64,000 bases of DNA from a virus. The stretch lies in IMG/VR virus record IMGVR_UViG_3300013126_000026, positions 1 to 64,000 of that record; one strand, written 5' to 3'. The position numbers and the translations under genes were made by a program. Shown here piece by piece: positions 38,969 through 47,695 of this stretch (the stretch's first letter is position 1; each line of letters starts with the position of its first letter). Below the pieces are notes generated by a model. It had not been told where the DNA came from and did not search any database. It worked only from the letters and a program-made list of their open reading frames with translations.

Positions 38969-39553
38969 TTACAAGGGTATAAAGTGATTGACTGATGGTA
39001 TTTGAGTGATTGATTCGATTGGAATAATGTCAAAAGCAATCGTAATTCTTGGCATCGATTCATCATTCCATACTGAACTGCGATGTTGATCACCATTACT
39101 TTTACCAAACACTAAACGTCCATCTATACTAGGAACTACAACATCATTTTGTGATCCAGGTATTCTATATGTTGTGTTACTATCACCAACTTGAACACAA
39201 TAAAAACCATGCCATACACGTTTTTCAACTTCCCAGTGAGTATGCCAATCTATACTTTGTCCTACTCTATAAACATTCAACCAACTTTTTAACATACAGT
39301 AAGTATTACTTTCTAAATAAGGCTTAGTATGCTTACGTATTTCATGATATAACTTATTCAACTCTATACATGGATAGGTCAGTAGGTTATAGTTATCATG
39401 TTGAGAGGTCGTAAACGTGCCATATTTCTTGCCTTGATCCATTGTAAACTTTAATAGAAATTTTTCAAAGTCTAAACAAGTATTGGCTAATACTAGATTG
39501 TTTATGGTAGACAAATCGATACTATACAAATAATCGTCAAAATAAGTTACCAT
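38969..39553 (-). CDS. 2OG-Fe(II) oxygenase-like protein, 194 aa
   Basis: WLNVYRVGQSIDWHTHWEVE (HxH), GFYCVQVGD strand, then DQHRSSVWND and PRITIAFDI, the distal His and 2OG-binding Arg. Divergent from the tandem pair at 7093/7720. Substrate unknown. Confidence 0.65.
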   Translation of the reverse strand: MVTYFDDYLYSIDLSTINNLVLANTCLDFEKFLLKFTMDQGKKYGTFTTSQHDNYNLLTYPCIELNKLYHEIRKHTKPYLESNTYCMLKSWLNVYRVGQSIDWHTHWEVEKRVWHGFYCVQVGDSNTTYRIPGSQNDVVVPSIDGRLVFGKSNGDQHRSSVWNDESMPRITIAFDIIPIESITQIPSVNHFIPL

Positions 39554-39562
39554 AATTTAAAT

Positions 39563-39648
39563 TGGTGCCCAGAGCCGGAGTCGAACCGGCACGCCTTTTC
39601 GGCGAGGGATTTTAAGTCCCTTGTGTCTACCTGTTTCACCATCCGGGC
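39563..39648 (-). tRNA. tRNA-Leu(TAA)
   Basis: Anticodon stem-loop AGGGA-CTTAAAA-TCCCT, long variable arm CGCCGAAAAGGCG, acceptor GCCCGGA/TCTGGGC, encoded CCA. A normal class II Leu, unlike the copy at 32970. Confidence 0.93.
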
Positions 39649-39659
39649 AGTATTCAAGT

Positions 39660-39688
39660 ATTATATACACACTACTATATATTGTCAA
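39660..39688 (-). promoter_or_regulatory. Consensus sigma70 promoter TTGACA-17-TATAAT
   Basis: Perfect hexamers and spacer, 12 bp upstream of tRNA-Leu(TAA). Confidence 0.85.
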
Positions 39689-39695
39689 TATGTTA

Positions 39696-40313
39696 TCAGA
39701 AATCTTTTACCAAAACACTAACACTACTATCACCGTTGCCTAATAATCCAACTGGGTAAAAGTTATAAGCAATACTATGTCTTATACTATTACTATCGTT
39801 AAGTCCTATTCTATGACTTAAATAGCTTGGAAAAAACGCAATCAAATTACTTTGATATTGTAATATAAACTTATCAGAATTATATGTGTTATTAAATTCA
39901 GGGACAATGAAAAACTGCGAACCATGTGTATTCTCAAACTCTAAATTGCTTGGTTTATCTATGTTTTCCCAATACACAATACCACTATAATAACAATTCT
40001 TATGTGTATGAAACTGACTATATCCTTGTGGCAAAGTTTTAGTTGCCCAAGATGTAGTCATAACAAATTCAGTATTAGTTAATTTTAATACTTTGTTTTT
40101 AAAATCAGTAAAATAATTACAAATAATGTTCTTAATGTTTGGAAAACTATCTAGTAAACGGAAATCTTTTGATACACTTGCTAGATAACTCCCATCGTTT
40201 CCCTTATCATTAAATTCACAATCTACAACGTTATGTAGTTCAGAGAGGTCTTCAGTGACTTTATAAGTGCCTAGTACTGAAGGGAAAAGTGGGTAAACAA
40301 TACATTTATTCAT
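39696..40313 (-). CDS. 2OG-Fe(II) oxygenase, TIGR02466-like
   Basis: 205 residues. TTSWATKTLPQGYSQFHTHK then NCYYSGIVYW (iron HxH), FFPSYLSHRIGLND, HSIAYNFYPVG. Closest in pattern to the gene at 7720, sharing TSWA, YSG and FPS..SHR blocks. Confidence 0.8.
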   Translation of the reverse strand: MNKCIVYPLFPSVLGTYKVTEDLSELHNVVDCEFNDKGNDGSYLASVSKDFRLLDSFPNIKNIICNYFTDFKNKVLKLTNTEFVMTTSWATKTLPQGYSQFHTHKNCYYSGIVYWENIDKPSNLEFENTHGSQFFIVPEFNNTYNSDKFILQYQSNLIAFFPSYLSHRIGLNDSNSIRHSIAYNFYPVGLLGNGDSSVSVLVKDF

Positions 40314-40319
40314 AATTTA

Positions 40320-40394
40320 TGGTCCGACCGGAGGGAATCGAACCCCCATTCTGGATTTAGAAGAACCATGTCCTATCCATTGAACGACGGTCAG
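40320..40394 (-). tRNA. tRNA-Arg(TCT)
   Basis: Anticodon stem-loop TGGTT-CTTCTAA-ATCCA, acceptor CTGACCG/CGGTCGG, encoded CCA. Reads AGA/AGG codons. Confidence 0.9.
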
Positions 40395-40399
40395 ATATT

Positions 40400-40478
40400 T
40401 GGCTCCGGACGTGAGGTTCGAACTCACCTAACCATGGATTAACAGTCCAGCCCATGCACCTAGCTCGGGTTCTCCGGA
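40400..40478 (-). tRNA. tRNA-Asn(GTT)
   Basis: Anticodon loop CTGTTAA, acceptor TCCGGAG/GTCCGGA with a mismatch at 7-66, G73, encoded CCA, enlarged D-loop (79 nt total). Confidence 0.87.
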
Positions 40479-40484
40479 ATAATT

Positions 40485-40560
40485 TGGTGCTGCATGTCGG
40501 ATTCGAACTGACCACCTACTGATTACAAATCAGTTGCTCTACCAAATGAGCTAATGCAGC
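40485..40560 (-). tRNA. tRNA-Thr(TGT)
   Basis: Anticodon loop TTTGTAA, acceptor GCTGCAT/ATGCAGC, encoded CCA. Confidence 0.93.
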
Positions 40561-40578
40561 ATGAATTTATTTACACGT

Positions 40579-40607
40579 AGTATACACGTGTGTTTATTTT
40601 TTGTCAA
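40579..40607 (-). promoter_or_regulatory. Sigma70-type promoter TTGACA-17-TATACT
   Basis: Perfect -35 and 17-bp spacer, one-mismatch -10, 19 bp upstream of tRNA-Thr(TGT). Drives the Thr-Asn-Arg trio. Confidence 0.75.
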
Positions 40608-41246
40608 CTACTTATATGGGGGTCCAAGTGCCCATATTACAATACTTTTTCTTACACCACTAAGTACAGGTTGAACTCTATGAAACATAAAACTTGGAAA
40701 GAAAATCACAGTTCCTTTTTCCTGAGTAATTTTTTTAGGGTCTAAAGGGTCATCTAATAATTCAAATTCACCACCTGAATATTCAGTACTATCACTAAGT
40801 ACAATTGATAATGATAATTTTCTAGTATAATGTACTTCACTAGTTAATGGTGTACCTAATGGACAATCAGTATGCCAATTATAATAATCATTTACACCAT
40901 AAGTAGTATACTGAAAATGATCATACCCAACTAAATCAAACCCAAAGTAATCATTATTGATAGCTTCACAAATTTGAAACGTTTTTTGAAAAAACCAACT
41001 TGTTTCATTATTCATTGTGTGAAACTTTATCTTAGATTTTCTAGGTTTTTCTTCATATGTTAGTGTAGGTTTACTTATAATGTTAATCGTATCAGTTAAT
41101 ACTGTAGAACCTGCGCTATTGTCTAATAAATTTTTATCACAATAGTCACGTATTTTATCTAATTCATCAACAGTAAAAAATTTATTGCCAACAATAAATG
41201 CTGGCAATATTCTACCACGCAAATACACATTACTTGTTAATGTCAT
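40608..41246 (-). CDS. 2OG-Fe(II) oxygenase, prolyl-4-hydroxylase/PKHD type
   Basis: 212 residues. YNWHTDCPLGT (HxD), KLSLSIVLSDSTEYSGGEFELL, FFPSFMFHRVQPVLSGVRKS (His and Arg) are the full P4H set. This is the most canonical oxygenase of the window and resembles PiuC/Fe-regulated hydroxylases. Substrate unknown. Confidence 0.87.
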   Translation of the reverse strand: MTLTSNVYLRGRILPAFIVGNKFFTVDELDKIRDYCDKNLLDNSAGSTVLTDTINIISKPTLTYEEKPRKSKIKFHTMNNETSWFFQKTFQICEAINNDYFGFDLVGYDHFQYTTYGVNDYYNWHTDCPLGTPLTSEVHYTRKLSLSIVLSDSTEYSGGEFELLDDPLDPKKITQEKGTVIFFPSFMFHRVQPVLSGVRKSIVIWALGPPYK

Positions 41247-41800
41247 GTGATAAGTCTGCTATGTTTAGGTATACCAGACATTAAATAATCCATTTGATCA
41301 CTTAAGATATAACGATTTTGTAATATCATGTTTTCAAAATGGTTGGGAATATATGGTACATAAAGTAATTCCATACGTGATTCTTTTAATGTCTTACTGC
41401 CTTTATTACTATTACAATCTTTACAAGCAGTGACAACATTCATCCATTCGTTTTTACCACCACGACTTTTGGGAATAATATGATCACGGCTTAAATTGTG
41501 ATGGCTTACAAAATATTTACCACAATAGGCACAAATGTGTCTGTCACGACCATATAATGTGCGATTTGTTAGTGCTACTTTACCGTGTTTATATGGATCA
41601 AATCCATGACCCTTGATGGCGATAATACTTGTTGTTTCAATACAACTTAGTTCCCCGTTGCGTTGAAATCCACCACGATATTTTGCTACAACTTCACCCA
41701 TGCTCCATGCTACAGATTTTTTAGCATGATAGGTAACAGCATCTTCAAACCCAATCCATTGTCTTGGGATGCCTGAAATATCTAACGCAAGTACAGCCAT
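41243..41800 (-). CDS. HNH endonuclease, 185 aa
   Basis: Core CAYCGKYFVSHHNLSRDH, then KSRGGKNEW.NVVTACKDCN is a complete HNH-zinc site in RRNFRDRHICAYC-like context. The N-terminal 100 residues include ALDISGIPRQWIGFEDAV, typical of cyanophage/T4-like HNH proteins. Could be homing or packaging-related; the former is more likely next to tRNAs. Confidence 0.85.
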   Translation of the reverse strand: MAVLALDISGIPRQWIGFEDAVTYHAKKSVAWSMGEVVAKYRGGFQRNGELSCIETTSIIAIKGHGFDPYKHGKVALTNRTLYGRDRHICAYCGKYFVSHHNLSRDHIIPKSRGGKNEWMNVVTACKDCNSNKGSKTLKESRMELLYVPYIPNHFENMILQNRYILSDQMDYLMSGIPKHSRLIT

Positions 41801-41810
41801 TTTACACTCC

Positions 41811-41978
41811 TTATTTTTTAACCTTTCGTAATGAATCTTTGCGTACTAAAACTTCATGAGTTGTGCCATACTTAAAAACTCTTATGTAATCTATTCCATC
41901 AATAGTTTGTGTGTAAACTTTAGCTGGACTTACAAATTTTTCTTTGTTGATAATATTTTCGTAAACTAATTGCTTCAT
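41811..41978 (-). CDS. Hypothetical protein, 55 aa
   Basis: Starts MKQLVYENIINKEKF; earlier ATG rejected because AAGGAG lies 7-8 bases before this one. Small beta-rich, basic C-terminus. Not recognised. Confidence 0.55.
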   Translation of the reverse strand: MKQLVYENIINKEKFVSPAKVYTQTIDGIDYIRVFKYGTTHEVLVRKDSLRKVKK

Positions 41979-42004
41979 TATAGTCTCCTTTCTATTTTCC
42001 AGCA

Positions 42005-42033
42005 ATAAAAAAAGGTTAGATAGTCTAACCTTT
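42005..42033 (-). terminator. Rho-independent terminator after the glycan cassette
   Basis: Perfect 10-bp stem AAAGGTTAGA/TCTAACCTTT with a three-base loop and a T-run on the minus strand, five bases after the glycosyltransferase stop. Confidence 0.9.
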
Positions 42034-42037
42034 GTAT

Positions 42038-42832
42038 TTAGAATCCCAAATTCTTTCGTCGAACAAAATCCAAATCATATGTTGTATACCCAATTGGATA
42101 TGATTCATTATTGAAGGGATGTTTATATGGCTGTAACCAACGCCAACCCTCACCCCATTTTTTTGTCATATACTCATGTTCATTGATGTATCTACCATTG
42201 TCAATCTTATCTTTTAATGACATGTCTTGTCGCCAAGTCTGTGATCCACTTACACCATAATCGTAAGTACCACCATGTTTATATGGGATATTAACGCTTA
42301 ATTGCCGCATGATTGGTCTATGTACAAAACGCATTTCATAATCCGTATCTTCACTATAACCAGGATAAAAGTTTTCATCAAACAGTCCAAAGTCACGTAT
42401 TACCCAATCACGTATTAAAAAAAGTGAGTAGCCACCCATAAGATTATTAGGCCCATACTGTCCATGCACTGTGCCAATTAATGGATTACTAGCATAATAT
42501 AACATAACACTAAGAAACCCACTAGGAAATTCTATATCATGATTAGCTATAATCCAAAATGGACTATTCATATAACATTTAATTATTGTGTTCCAAGCAC
42601 CTGCGCATCCTGTATTACGTGGCATATGTACTGGTGTGAATTTTTTAATGTAGTTATGATTACGATTACATAAATCTTCTATTGATTGTGTAAGTTCACC
42701 ACGTCCATTGTTGTTGATAATAACAAATTCATCAGTGGGATAATCTACACTATCGATTAATTTTTCTAGCCAACTTACTGTGTTTACAATTGCTGTACCA
42801 AGCAATGGAATTGACTTTGATTTTTCATTCAT
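42038..42832 (-). CDS. Glycosyltransferase, GT2-like
   Basis: 264 residues. N-terminal nucleotide-sugar fold with VIINNNGRGELTQSIEDL, MPRNTGCAGAWN and the metal-binding ANHDIEF; YSEDTDYEMRF supplies the acceptor-side acidic residues. Last gene of a seven-gene cassette with four-base overlaps, likely making or transferring a sugar on phage or host surface. Confidence 0.75.
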   Translation of the reverse strand: MNEKSKSIPLLGTAIVNTVSWLEKLIDSVDYPTDEFVIINNNGRGELTQSIEDLCNRNHNYIKKFTPVHMPRNTGCAGAWNTIIKCYMNSPFWIIANHDIEFPSGFLSVMLYYASNPLIGTVHGQYGPNNLMGGYSLFLIRDWVIRDFGLFDENFYPGYSEDTDYEMRFVHRPIMRQLSVNIPYKHGGTYDYGVSGSQTWRQDMSLKDKIDNGRYINEHEYMTKKWGEGWRWLQPYKHPFNNESYPIGYTTYDLDFVRRKNLGF

Positions 42833-44175
42833 TTATGTTCGGTGTCATGTAATACTGTAGTTTTATTTACACAAAAGCTACGTAGATTGTTTTTAATCAT
42901 ATGAATACGGCAACGTTCCCACAAATCCCCATCTGCTGGTAATGTTTGCTGATTACTAACACCAGTGTTTAACCAAAGATCCCTATATCTTAATGGTATT
43001 TTAGAAAAGTTCATACACACTGAACTATGAATTATAGCATTGTACATAGGATAAAATGGAATGTATTGTTCAGTTTTTTCTAATGTAAGTGGCAAATCTA
43101 ATCCATTTACATGCTGCGCTTTTGTACAGATAAAGTCTGCCCCAGTTATTTCAATACATTTTACAATTTCTTGTAAATGATTGGTTGTCCAAACGTCATC
43201 ATGATCCAAATGAGCTATATAATTAAACCCTTCTGTTTGTGCTAAATCAATGCTATGATTATATGAGTTTGTACCTCCATATTTCCATATCGTTTTTTTA
43301 TCATTATGATATTTTCTCTCCCTACTGAAAGGCAAGTTTTTAAACAATATTCTATAAGTGGGATATTTTTTAAGTAAATTGATTATTTCTTCAGGCTTAC
43401 TATAATCATCACCAATCAGAAATACTTTAAAATTATTATATGTCTGATTAAACACGCTATCTAAAGTTTTTTCCAGCTTAATAATTGTAGTATCATCTTT
43501 ACGATATGTAGCTATATTGACAGCAATAGGAACACTATGTCCACGTTGTTTATCAAGTTTTTTAATGACAAAACAATTACCTAGTTGGTTGGTATTTTCT
43601 AATCCTTTAGCATTGTGTATATTTTTTACAGCACCTATGATATCATAATCATTACGTAGTTGATTAGTTATATGATCCACTGCTGATTTTACCATAGGAC
43701 TACTTATAAAGTCATTATAGTCATCAAAAACAATATATCCATTAGGTTTTACTAATTTACTGTAATTTAAAAAATCGTTCCATACACCAAAATAACTATG
43801 ATCACCATCGATAAAAAGTATATCAGCTTGTACTGTTTTTACACGATTAATAGTTTCTGGTTCAGTGGAATTGCCTTTAATATAACTATAAGTATTACCA
43901 AACTTGTTATATTTCCAAACATTTTTCATAACAATATTTGGATCTATGGGCCAACCTAAATCAATACTGATAATATCAGTGTTAGGTCTATGCATCATTA
44001 AACAAGCACTACCGCCCGCATATGCTCCAATTTCTAAATATGTTAGTTTATAATCGTCAGGATATAATTTAGCAATGTCATAAAGTATATGATAATGATG
44101 ATGAAAGGTTTTGCCTTCCATATTACTACTTATATTCCTTACTATATCTAAGGAAGTTTGTGAGACAGTAATCAA
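42829..44175 (-). CDS. Bifunctional methyltransferase + GT2 glycosyltransferase, 448 aa
   Basis: Residues about 25-190: SAM-binding fold with YLEIGAYAGGSACLM, ISIDLGW and ILFIDGDHSYFGVWND. Residues about 205-440: GT2 fold with IATYRKDDTT, SVFNQTYNNFKVFLIGDD, and HLDHDDVWT. Both halves retain their key motifs. One polypeptide could modify and transfer a sugar. Overlaps both neighbours by four bases. Confidence 0.75.
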   Translation of the reverse strand: MITVSQTSLDIVRNISSNMEGKTFHHHYHILYDIAKLYPDDYKLTYLEIGAYAGGSACLMMHRPNTDIISIDLGWPIDPNIVMKNVWKYNKFGNTYSYIKGNSTEPETINRVKTVQADILFIDGDHSYFGVWNDFLNYSKLVKPNGYIVFDDYNDFISSPMVKSAVDHITNQLRNDYDIIGAVKNIHNAKGLENTNQLGNCFVIKKLDKQRGHSVPIAVNIATYRKDDTTIIKLEKTLDSVFNQTYNNFKVFLIGDDYSKPEEIINLLKKYPTYRILFKNLPFSRERKYHNDKKTIWKYGGTNSYNHSIDLAQTEGFNYIAHLDHDDVWTTNHLQEIVKCIEITGADFICTKAQHVNGLDLPLTLEKTEQYIPFYPMYNAIIHSSVCMNFSKIPLRYRDLWLNTGVSNQQTLPADGDLWERCRIHMIKNNLRSFCVNKTTVLHDTEHK

Positions 44176-44696
44176 TTTTTTGTTGCCTCAAGAATATATT
44201 GAATAGGCATTAAAAATCTATTTTCATTAGTAACTTCAGAAATTATGACATTATCAAATTTTTTGAATAAAATTTTTAATCCATGCTCTGTAAATCTCCA
44301 ATTGTCTGGTAAAGGATTATGAATTCTAAAATCAAACGGTGTTGTTACATATATTCTGCCTTTAGGTTTTAGTATTCGATGCATACTTTCTACACATTTA
44401 AAAGGATTTTCAGTATGTTCAAGTACCTCTGTACAGAAAATAATATCAAAATAGTTTTCAGGTACTAAATTTGCTTCTGCTAAATCACAAATATAATCTG
44501 CGTTGGAAGTAGGATCAATATCTAATGTTTTTACTAACGCATTTTTAAAAAACTTTTTTGCTCCTACGTAGGTATGTGGTGCTATATCTAAAATTAAATA
44601 ATTACTAATATCATTTGAAAGACTTACATGACGTAGCAAATTATCTATTTTGTTTCTAATTATAGTTAAATGTTTTATGTCAATGTCACTAATCAT
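44172..44696 (-). CDS. SAM-dependent methyltransferase, type 11
   Basis: 174 residues. ILDIAPHTYVGAKKFF, DICDLAEANLVPENYFDIIF, and CTEVLEHTENPFKCVESMHR are the class I motifs; GRIYVTTPFDFRIHNP follows. Probably methylates a sugar intermediate of the cassette. Confidence 0.8.
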   Translation of the reverse strand: MISDIDIKHLTIIRNKIDNLLRHVSLSNDISNYLILDIAPHTYVGAKKFFKNALVKTLDIDPTSNADYICDLAEANLVPENYFDIIFCTEVLEHTENPFKCVESMHRILKPKGRIYVTTPFDFRIHNPLPDNWRFTEHGLKILFKKFDNVIISEVTNENRFLMPIQYILEATKN

Positions 44697-45955
44697 ATTA
44701 TATAAGGTATGTTTTCTACAGAAAAAACTGGAATATTAAGCATTCTTCTCACTTCTAGCCTCTCAACAAACGAATCATCAATAAAAATGGCATTTTTTTC
44801 TTTTATAAAATAGCTTTTTGGTTGATTACTAATATGAAAAATTTCAGAAAAAATGTTACTATCAATTTTTATACTCTTTAAAGTTTTTTTAACATCACTA
44901 TTATGTCTAGTAATCAAATAAATTTTTTTATTAAAATTCAAACACTCATATAAAAAACCAATTGCATCAACATTTACTTTACTTTCACAAATTATGGTAT
45001 CATCTAAATCAATATATACATTATCAAAGGTTAAATTAGAGATTACGTAAGTTTTTAAATTTTTAGCAATTTCAATTGAATAAGAATTTGTTAAAATACT
45101 AATGTCATTTGTTTCTTTTAAAACGTTTAGGTAAGCAAAATTAACTCCTAATATCCTATTAATTATTGATGACCCACCAAATCGGTCTGCTATCTCAAGC
45201 AAACAATAGTCATTATTTTTATCTAGCTTTAATTGAAAAAACCAAGGCCCTGAAATTTTAATATTGTCATTTATTATATTAGCAATAAGTTCAATTTTGT
45301 CATCTTTTATAAGTTTAGTATTTGTACTAATACCATTTGTAATCCTTGTTCGTTCCCTAGCTGATACAAACAGTAACTTGTTATCTTTATGACTAAAACA
45401 ATCAACTGTATACTCTTTTCCAGGCAAGTATTCTAACAAAATATTATTTGGATACTTTTTTAGACAATAGGATAAATCAATCTCATCCTCAACTATCATT
45501 GTGTTTTTACTGCTTGATCCTATATCAGGTTTACTAAAAATAGGAAAAGTCAAAATGTCAGTATTACTAAAAACCTTAGGAGTCCTTATCAATGTTTTAA
45601 AATAATCATAGGTTAAACTTTTTTGAGAAAAAATTTTTACTGTCTTTAAATTAGAACCTAATACCTTACAACCTAGATCATTTTCGTATTCTTTAAGCTT
45701 AAGTAAAACAATGTCCATAGCAGGATACACATAATCTATTTTATGTTGAATAATAATGTTTTTCAAAGCTCCAATAAATTTTTCATCTTTTACATTTGGT
45801 ATACCATCAATATAATTTTTATAAACAAATTTTCCTGTATCATCAACACTACTTGCTCCTATTAAATTAATGTTTTTTTGTAGGTGCAAGCAGTCATATA
45901 CTTCAAAAGCAATTTCTGATCCACAAGGAAATACTAAAATATTAATTTTATTCAT
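44693..45955 (-). CDS. ATP-grasp ligase fused to HAD-like phosphatase, 420 aa
   Basis: Residues 1-300: pre-ATP-grasp Rossmann part (ILVFPCGSEIAFEVYDCL) and ATP-grasp with FSKPDIGSSSKNT, ILLEYLPGKEYTVDCF and LLEIADRFGGS. Residues about 315-420: HAD domain with VYIDLDDTI (nucleophile Asp) and IFIDDSFVER. The combination of carboxylate-amine ligase and phosphatase in one chain is notable. Likely makes an amide-linked modification. Confidence 0.75.
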   Translation of the reverse strand: MNKINILVFPCGSEIAFEVYDCLHLQKNINLIGASSVDDTGKFVYKNYIDGIPNVKDEKFIGALKNIIIQHKIDYVYPAMDIVLLKLKEYENDLGCKVLGSNLKTVKIFSQKSLTYDYFKTLIRTPKVFSNTDILTFPIFSKPDIGSSSKNTMIVEDEIDLSYCLKKYPNNILLEYLPGKEYTVDCFSHKDNKLLFVSARERTRITNGISTNTKLIKDDKIELIANIINDNIKISGPWFFQLKLDKNNDYCLLEIADRFGGSSIINRILGVNFAYLNVLKETNDISILTNSYSIEIAKNLKTYVISNLTFDNVYIDLDDTIICESKVNVDAIGFLYECLNFNKKIYLITRHNSDVKKTLKSIKIDSNIFSEIFHISNQPKSYFIKEKNAIFIDDSFVERLEVRRMLNIPVFSVENIPYII

Positions 45956-46167
45956 TCGTAAAACCCTGCCTTTTCTCCATCTTTAGGGCTCGCTAAATAA
46001 ACTACTTTGTACCCTTTGTGACTATTGATTCTTTCGATTTGATTCCAAATACCAAAAAATAAAGCAGGTTCTGTATCAGAATAATAATCTTCTAATGGAT
46101 ATCTTTCAAGTAATTCCTTTCTAAAAAAAATAACAGTAGCATCTACACTAATCTGTTTAATTTTCAT
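45952..46167 (-). CDS. Small protein of the glycan cassette, 71 aa
   Basis: Starts MKIKQISVDATVIFFRKELL. Pattern KGYKVVYLASPKDG. Overlaps both neighbours by four bases; possibly a split-off part or partner of the aminotransferase upstream. Not recognised. Confidence 0.55.
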   Translation of the reverse strand: MKIKQISVDATVIFFRKELLERYPLEDYYSDTEPALFFGIWNQIERINSHKGYKVVYLASPKDGEKAGFYE

Positions 46168-46796
46168 TGTTCATACACACTAAATTTGCTTAAATCAGGA
46201 TATGCATGTTCAATATCCTCATTATGTTTCTTACTATTATCATTAGCGTTATAAAACTGATTCATCAATAATAATCCACGTGCTGCTAATTCAGGCATCA
46301 TATAAAAATTCCAACCCAACATGTCAAAATGATCTTCATGGTAACTGCATTCACGACGACCACTAAACCTAGCACGTTTAAACCAAAGCATTGCTTCATA
46401 GTTGTCTGTTAATATACAACCACCTTTACTCAACTTAAAATGCTTATATGGTCCTGTAAAACTACAACACATATAGCTACCTGGTATATACATATCAGCA
46501 GTAAATCTTAACGCACTATCATATACAGTGGTAGGTTCTAAACGATACGCACCTTTAATAGTACGTCCTTCTACATGACGAAAATTAACTTTTGCTCCAG
46601 CATGTATAATTTCACAAGGTACGCTAGGATATGTACGTGATGGAATTGTGATTGTTTGATCCTTCACCCCAACATACATCAATGCTAAAAATAGTGCGTT
46701 ACTTTGATTATCTACTGTGATAGCATAAGGTGCTCCTGTATAATCAGCTAATGCTTTTTCAAAATCTTCGGTTACTTTATAAATTCCATTTGCCAT
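46164..46796 (-). CDS. Short DegT/DnrJ/EryC1-type aminotransferase
   Basis: 210 residues against about 370 in the family. Keeps the cofactor fold: FEKALADYTGAPYAITVDN, ALMYVGVKDQTITIPSRTYPS, and KHFKLSKGGCILTD with the PLP lysine. The C-terminal small domain is largely missing. In sugar pathways these enzymes transaminate 3- or 4-keto-sugars. May act as a reduced form or need a partner. Confidence 0.75.
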   Translation of the reverse strand: MANGIYKVTEDFEKALADYTGAPYAITVDNQSNALFLALMYVGVKDQTITIPSRTYPSVPCEIIHAGAKVNFRHVEGRTIKGAYRLEPTTVYDSALRFTADMYIPGSYMCCSFTGPYKHFKLSKGGCILTDNYEAMLWFKRARFSGRRECSYHEDHFDMLGWNFYMMPELAARGLLLMNQFYNANDNSKKHNEDIEHAYPDLSKFSVYEQ

Positions 46797-46807
46797 TTAT
46801 ATCTCTT

Positions 46808-47074
46808 TTAAATTTTTCCCATTACATATAATCCAAGATTTTTAGTACTTTCTGATTTCATAACCCATTTTGTACAATGATGATGTTGAAACTCATATAA
46901 AGCACGTTTATGCTCTGCTCTAATGCCATGACAAATAATATAAGGTTGTTGAATATCACACAATTCCATAAGTTCATCATAAAATTCTGTATAATATTTT
47001 CCTTCCATTATATGTGCCACACCTGTATTATTTTGTGTATATACTGATTCAATAAAATTATCAAAGTCTTCCAT
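46808..47074 (-). CDS. Hypothetical protein, 88 aa
   Basis: Starts MEDFDNFIESVYTQNNTGVA; IICHGIRAEHKRALYEFQHHH suggests a small alpha/beta domain, possibly the end of a methyltransferase- or GT-like fold. First gene of the glycan cassette, preceded by GGAGATAC before ATG. Confidence 0.55.
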   Translation of the reverse strand: MEDFDNFIESVYTQNNTGVAHIMEGKYYTEFYDELMELCDIQQPYIICHGIRAEHKRALYEFQHHHCTKWVMKSESTKNLGLYVMGKI

Positions 47075-47098
47075 ATGTATCTCCTATTTAGATGTATA

Positions 47099-47174
47099 TG
47101 GTACCTGGGACTGGACTCGAACCAGTATCGCTCTCCGTGTAAAGGAGACGTATCACCTCTCTACGCACCCAGGT
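47099..47174 (-). tRNA. tRNA-Val(TAC)
   Basis: Acceptor ACCTGGG/CCCAGGT, anticodon loop TTTACAC, encoded CCA. Its 5' 22 bases are also the last codons of the peptide deformylase gene. Confidence 0.92.
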
Positions 47175-47596
47175 ATATATCTTTCATGCATAGTTATGCC
47201 ATTTAAATGATCAAGTTCATGCTGAAAACAACGACTTGCTAAACCTGCTAACCATTCAATTGTTTCAACACCATATGCGTTATAATATTTAACTAGTATT
47301 TTGTTAGGTCTAGAAATTTCTAATCTTTCACCAGGAAAACTTAAACATCCTTCTGTATAGTACATATTATCATCAGTTTTTTCAAGTATAACTGGGTTAA
47401 AACAATGATATATCTTATCATTTACTAACATAACAAATATTCTATTATCAACACCCACTTGATTACTAGCAAGTCCTATGCCATTTTCTTTAAGCATAGT
47501 TTGAAACAGTTCTTGTGCTAACTTTAAATTTTGTTTGGGTTTGTCAAATGTAACCTCAACACAAACATTTTTTAATATTGTATTATCTAACTTCAT
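47153..47596 (-). CDS. def: Peptide deformylase
   Basis: 147 residues, slightly shorter than bacterial enzymes (about 168). The three motifs are intact: GIGLASNQVG (39-48), EGCLS with Cys84, and QHELDH with His126, Glu127 and His130. It removes the formyl group from nascent proteins at the ribosome. Phage copies usually lack the C-terminal helix, as here; the last codons (PGCVER) lie inside tRNA-Val. Confidence 0.93.
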   Translation of the reverse strand: MKLDNTILKNVCVEVTFDKPKQNLKLAQELFQTMLKENGIGLASNQVGVDNRIFVMLVNDKIYHCFNPVILEKTDDNMYYTEGCLSFPGERLEISRPNKILVKYYNAYGVETIEWLAGLASRCFQHELDHLNGITMHERYIPGCVER

Positions 47597-47614
47597 ACAG
47601 TATTTAATATGTGT

Positions 47615-47690
47615 TGGTGCCGCCTCTAGGAATCGAACCTAGTTCCACGATTCTTCAGACCGTTGCTATAACCATATCAGCTAAAGCGGC
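47615..47690 (-). tRNA. tRNA-Phe(GAA)
   Basis: Anticodon loop CTGAAGA, acceptor GCCGCTT/AGGCGGC, encoded CCA. Confidence 0.92.
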
Positions 47691-47695
47691 ATATT

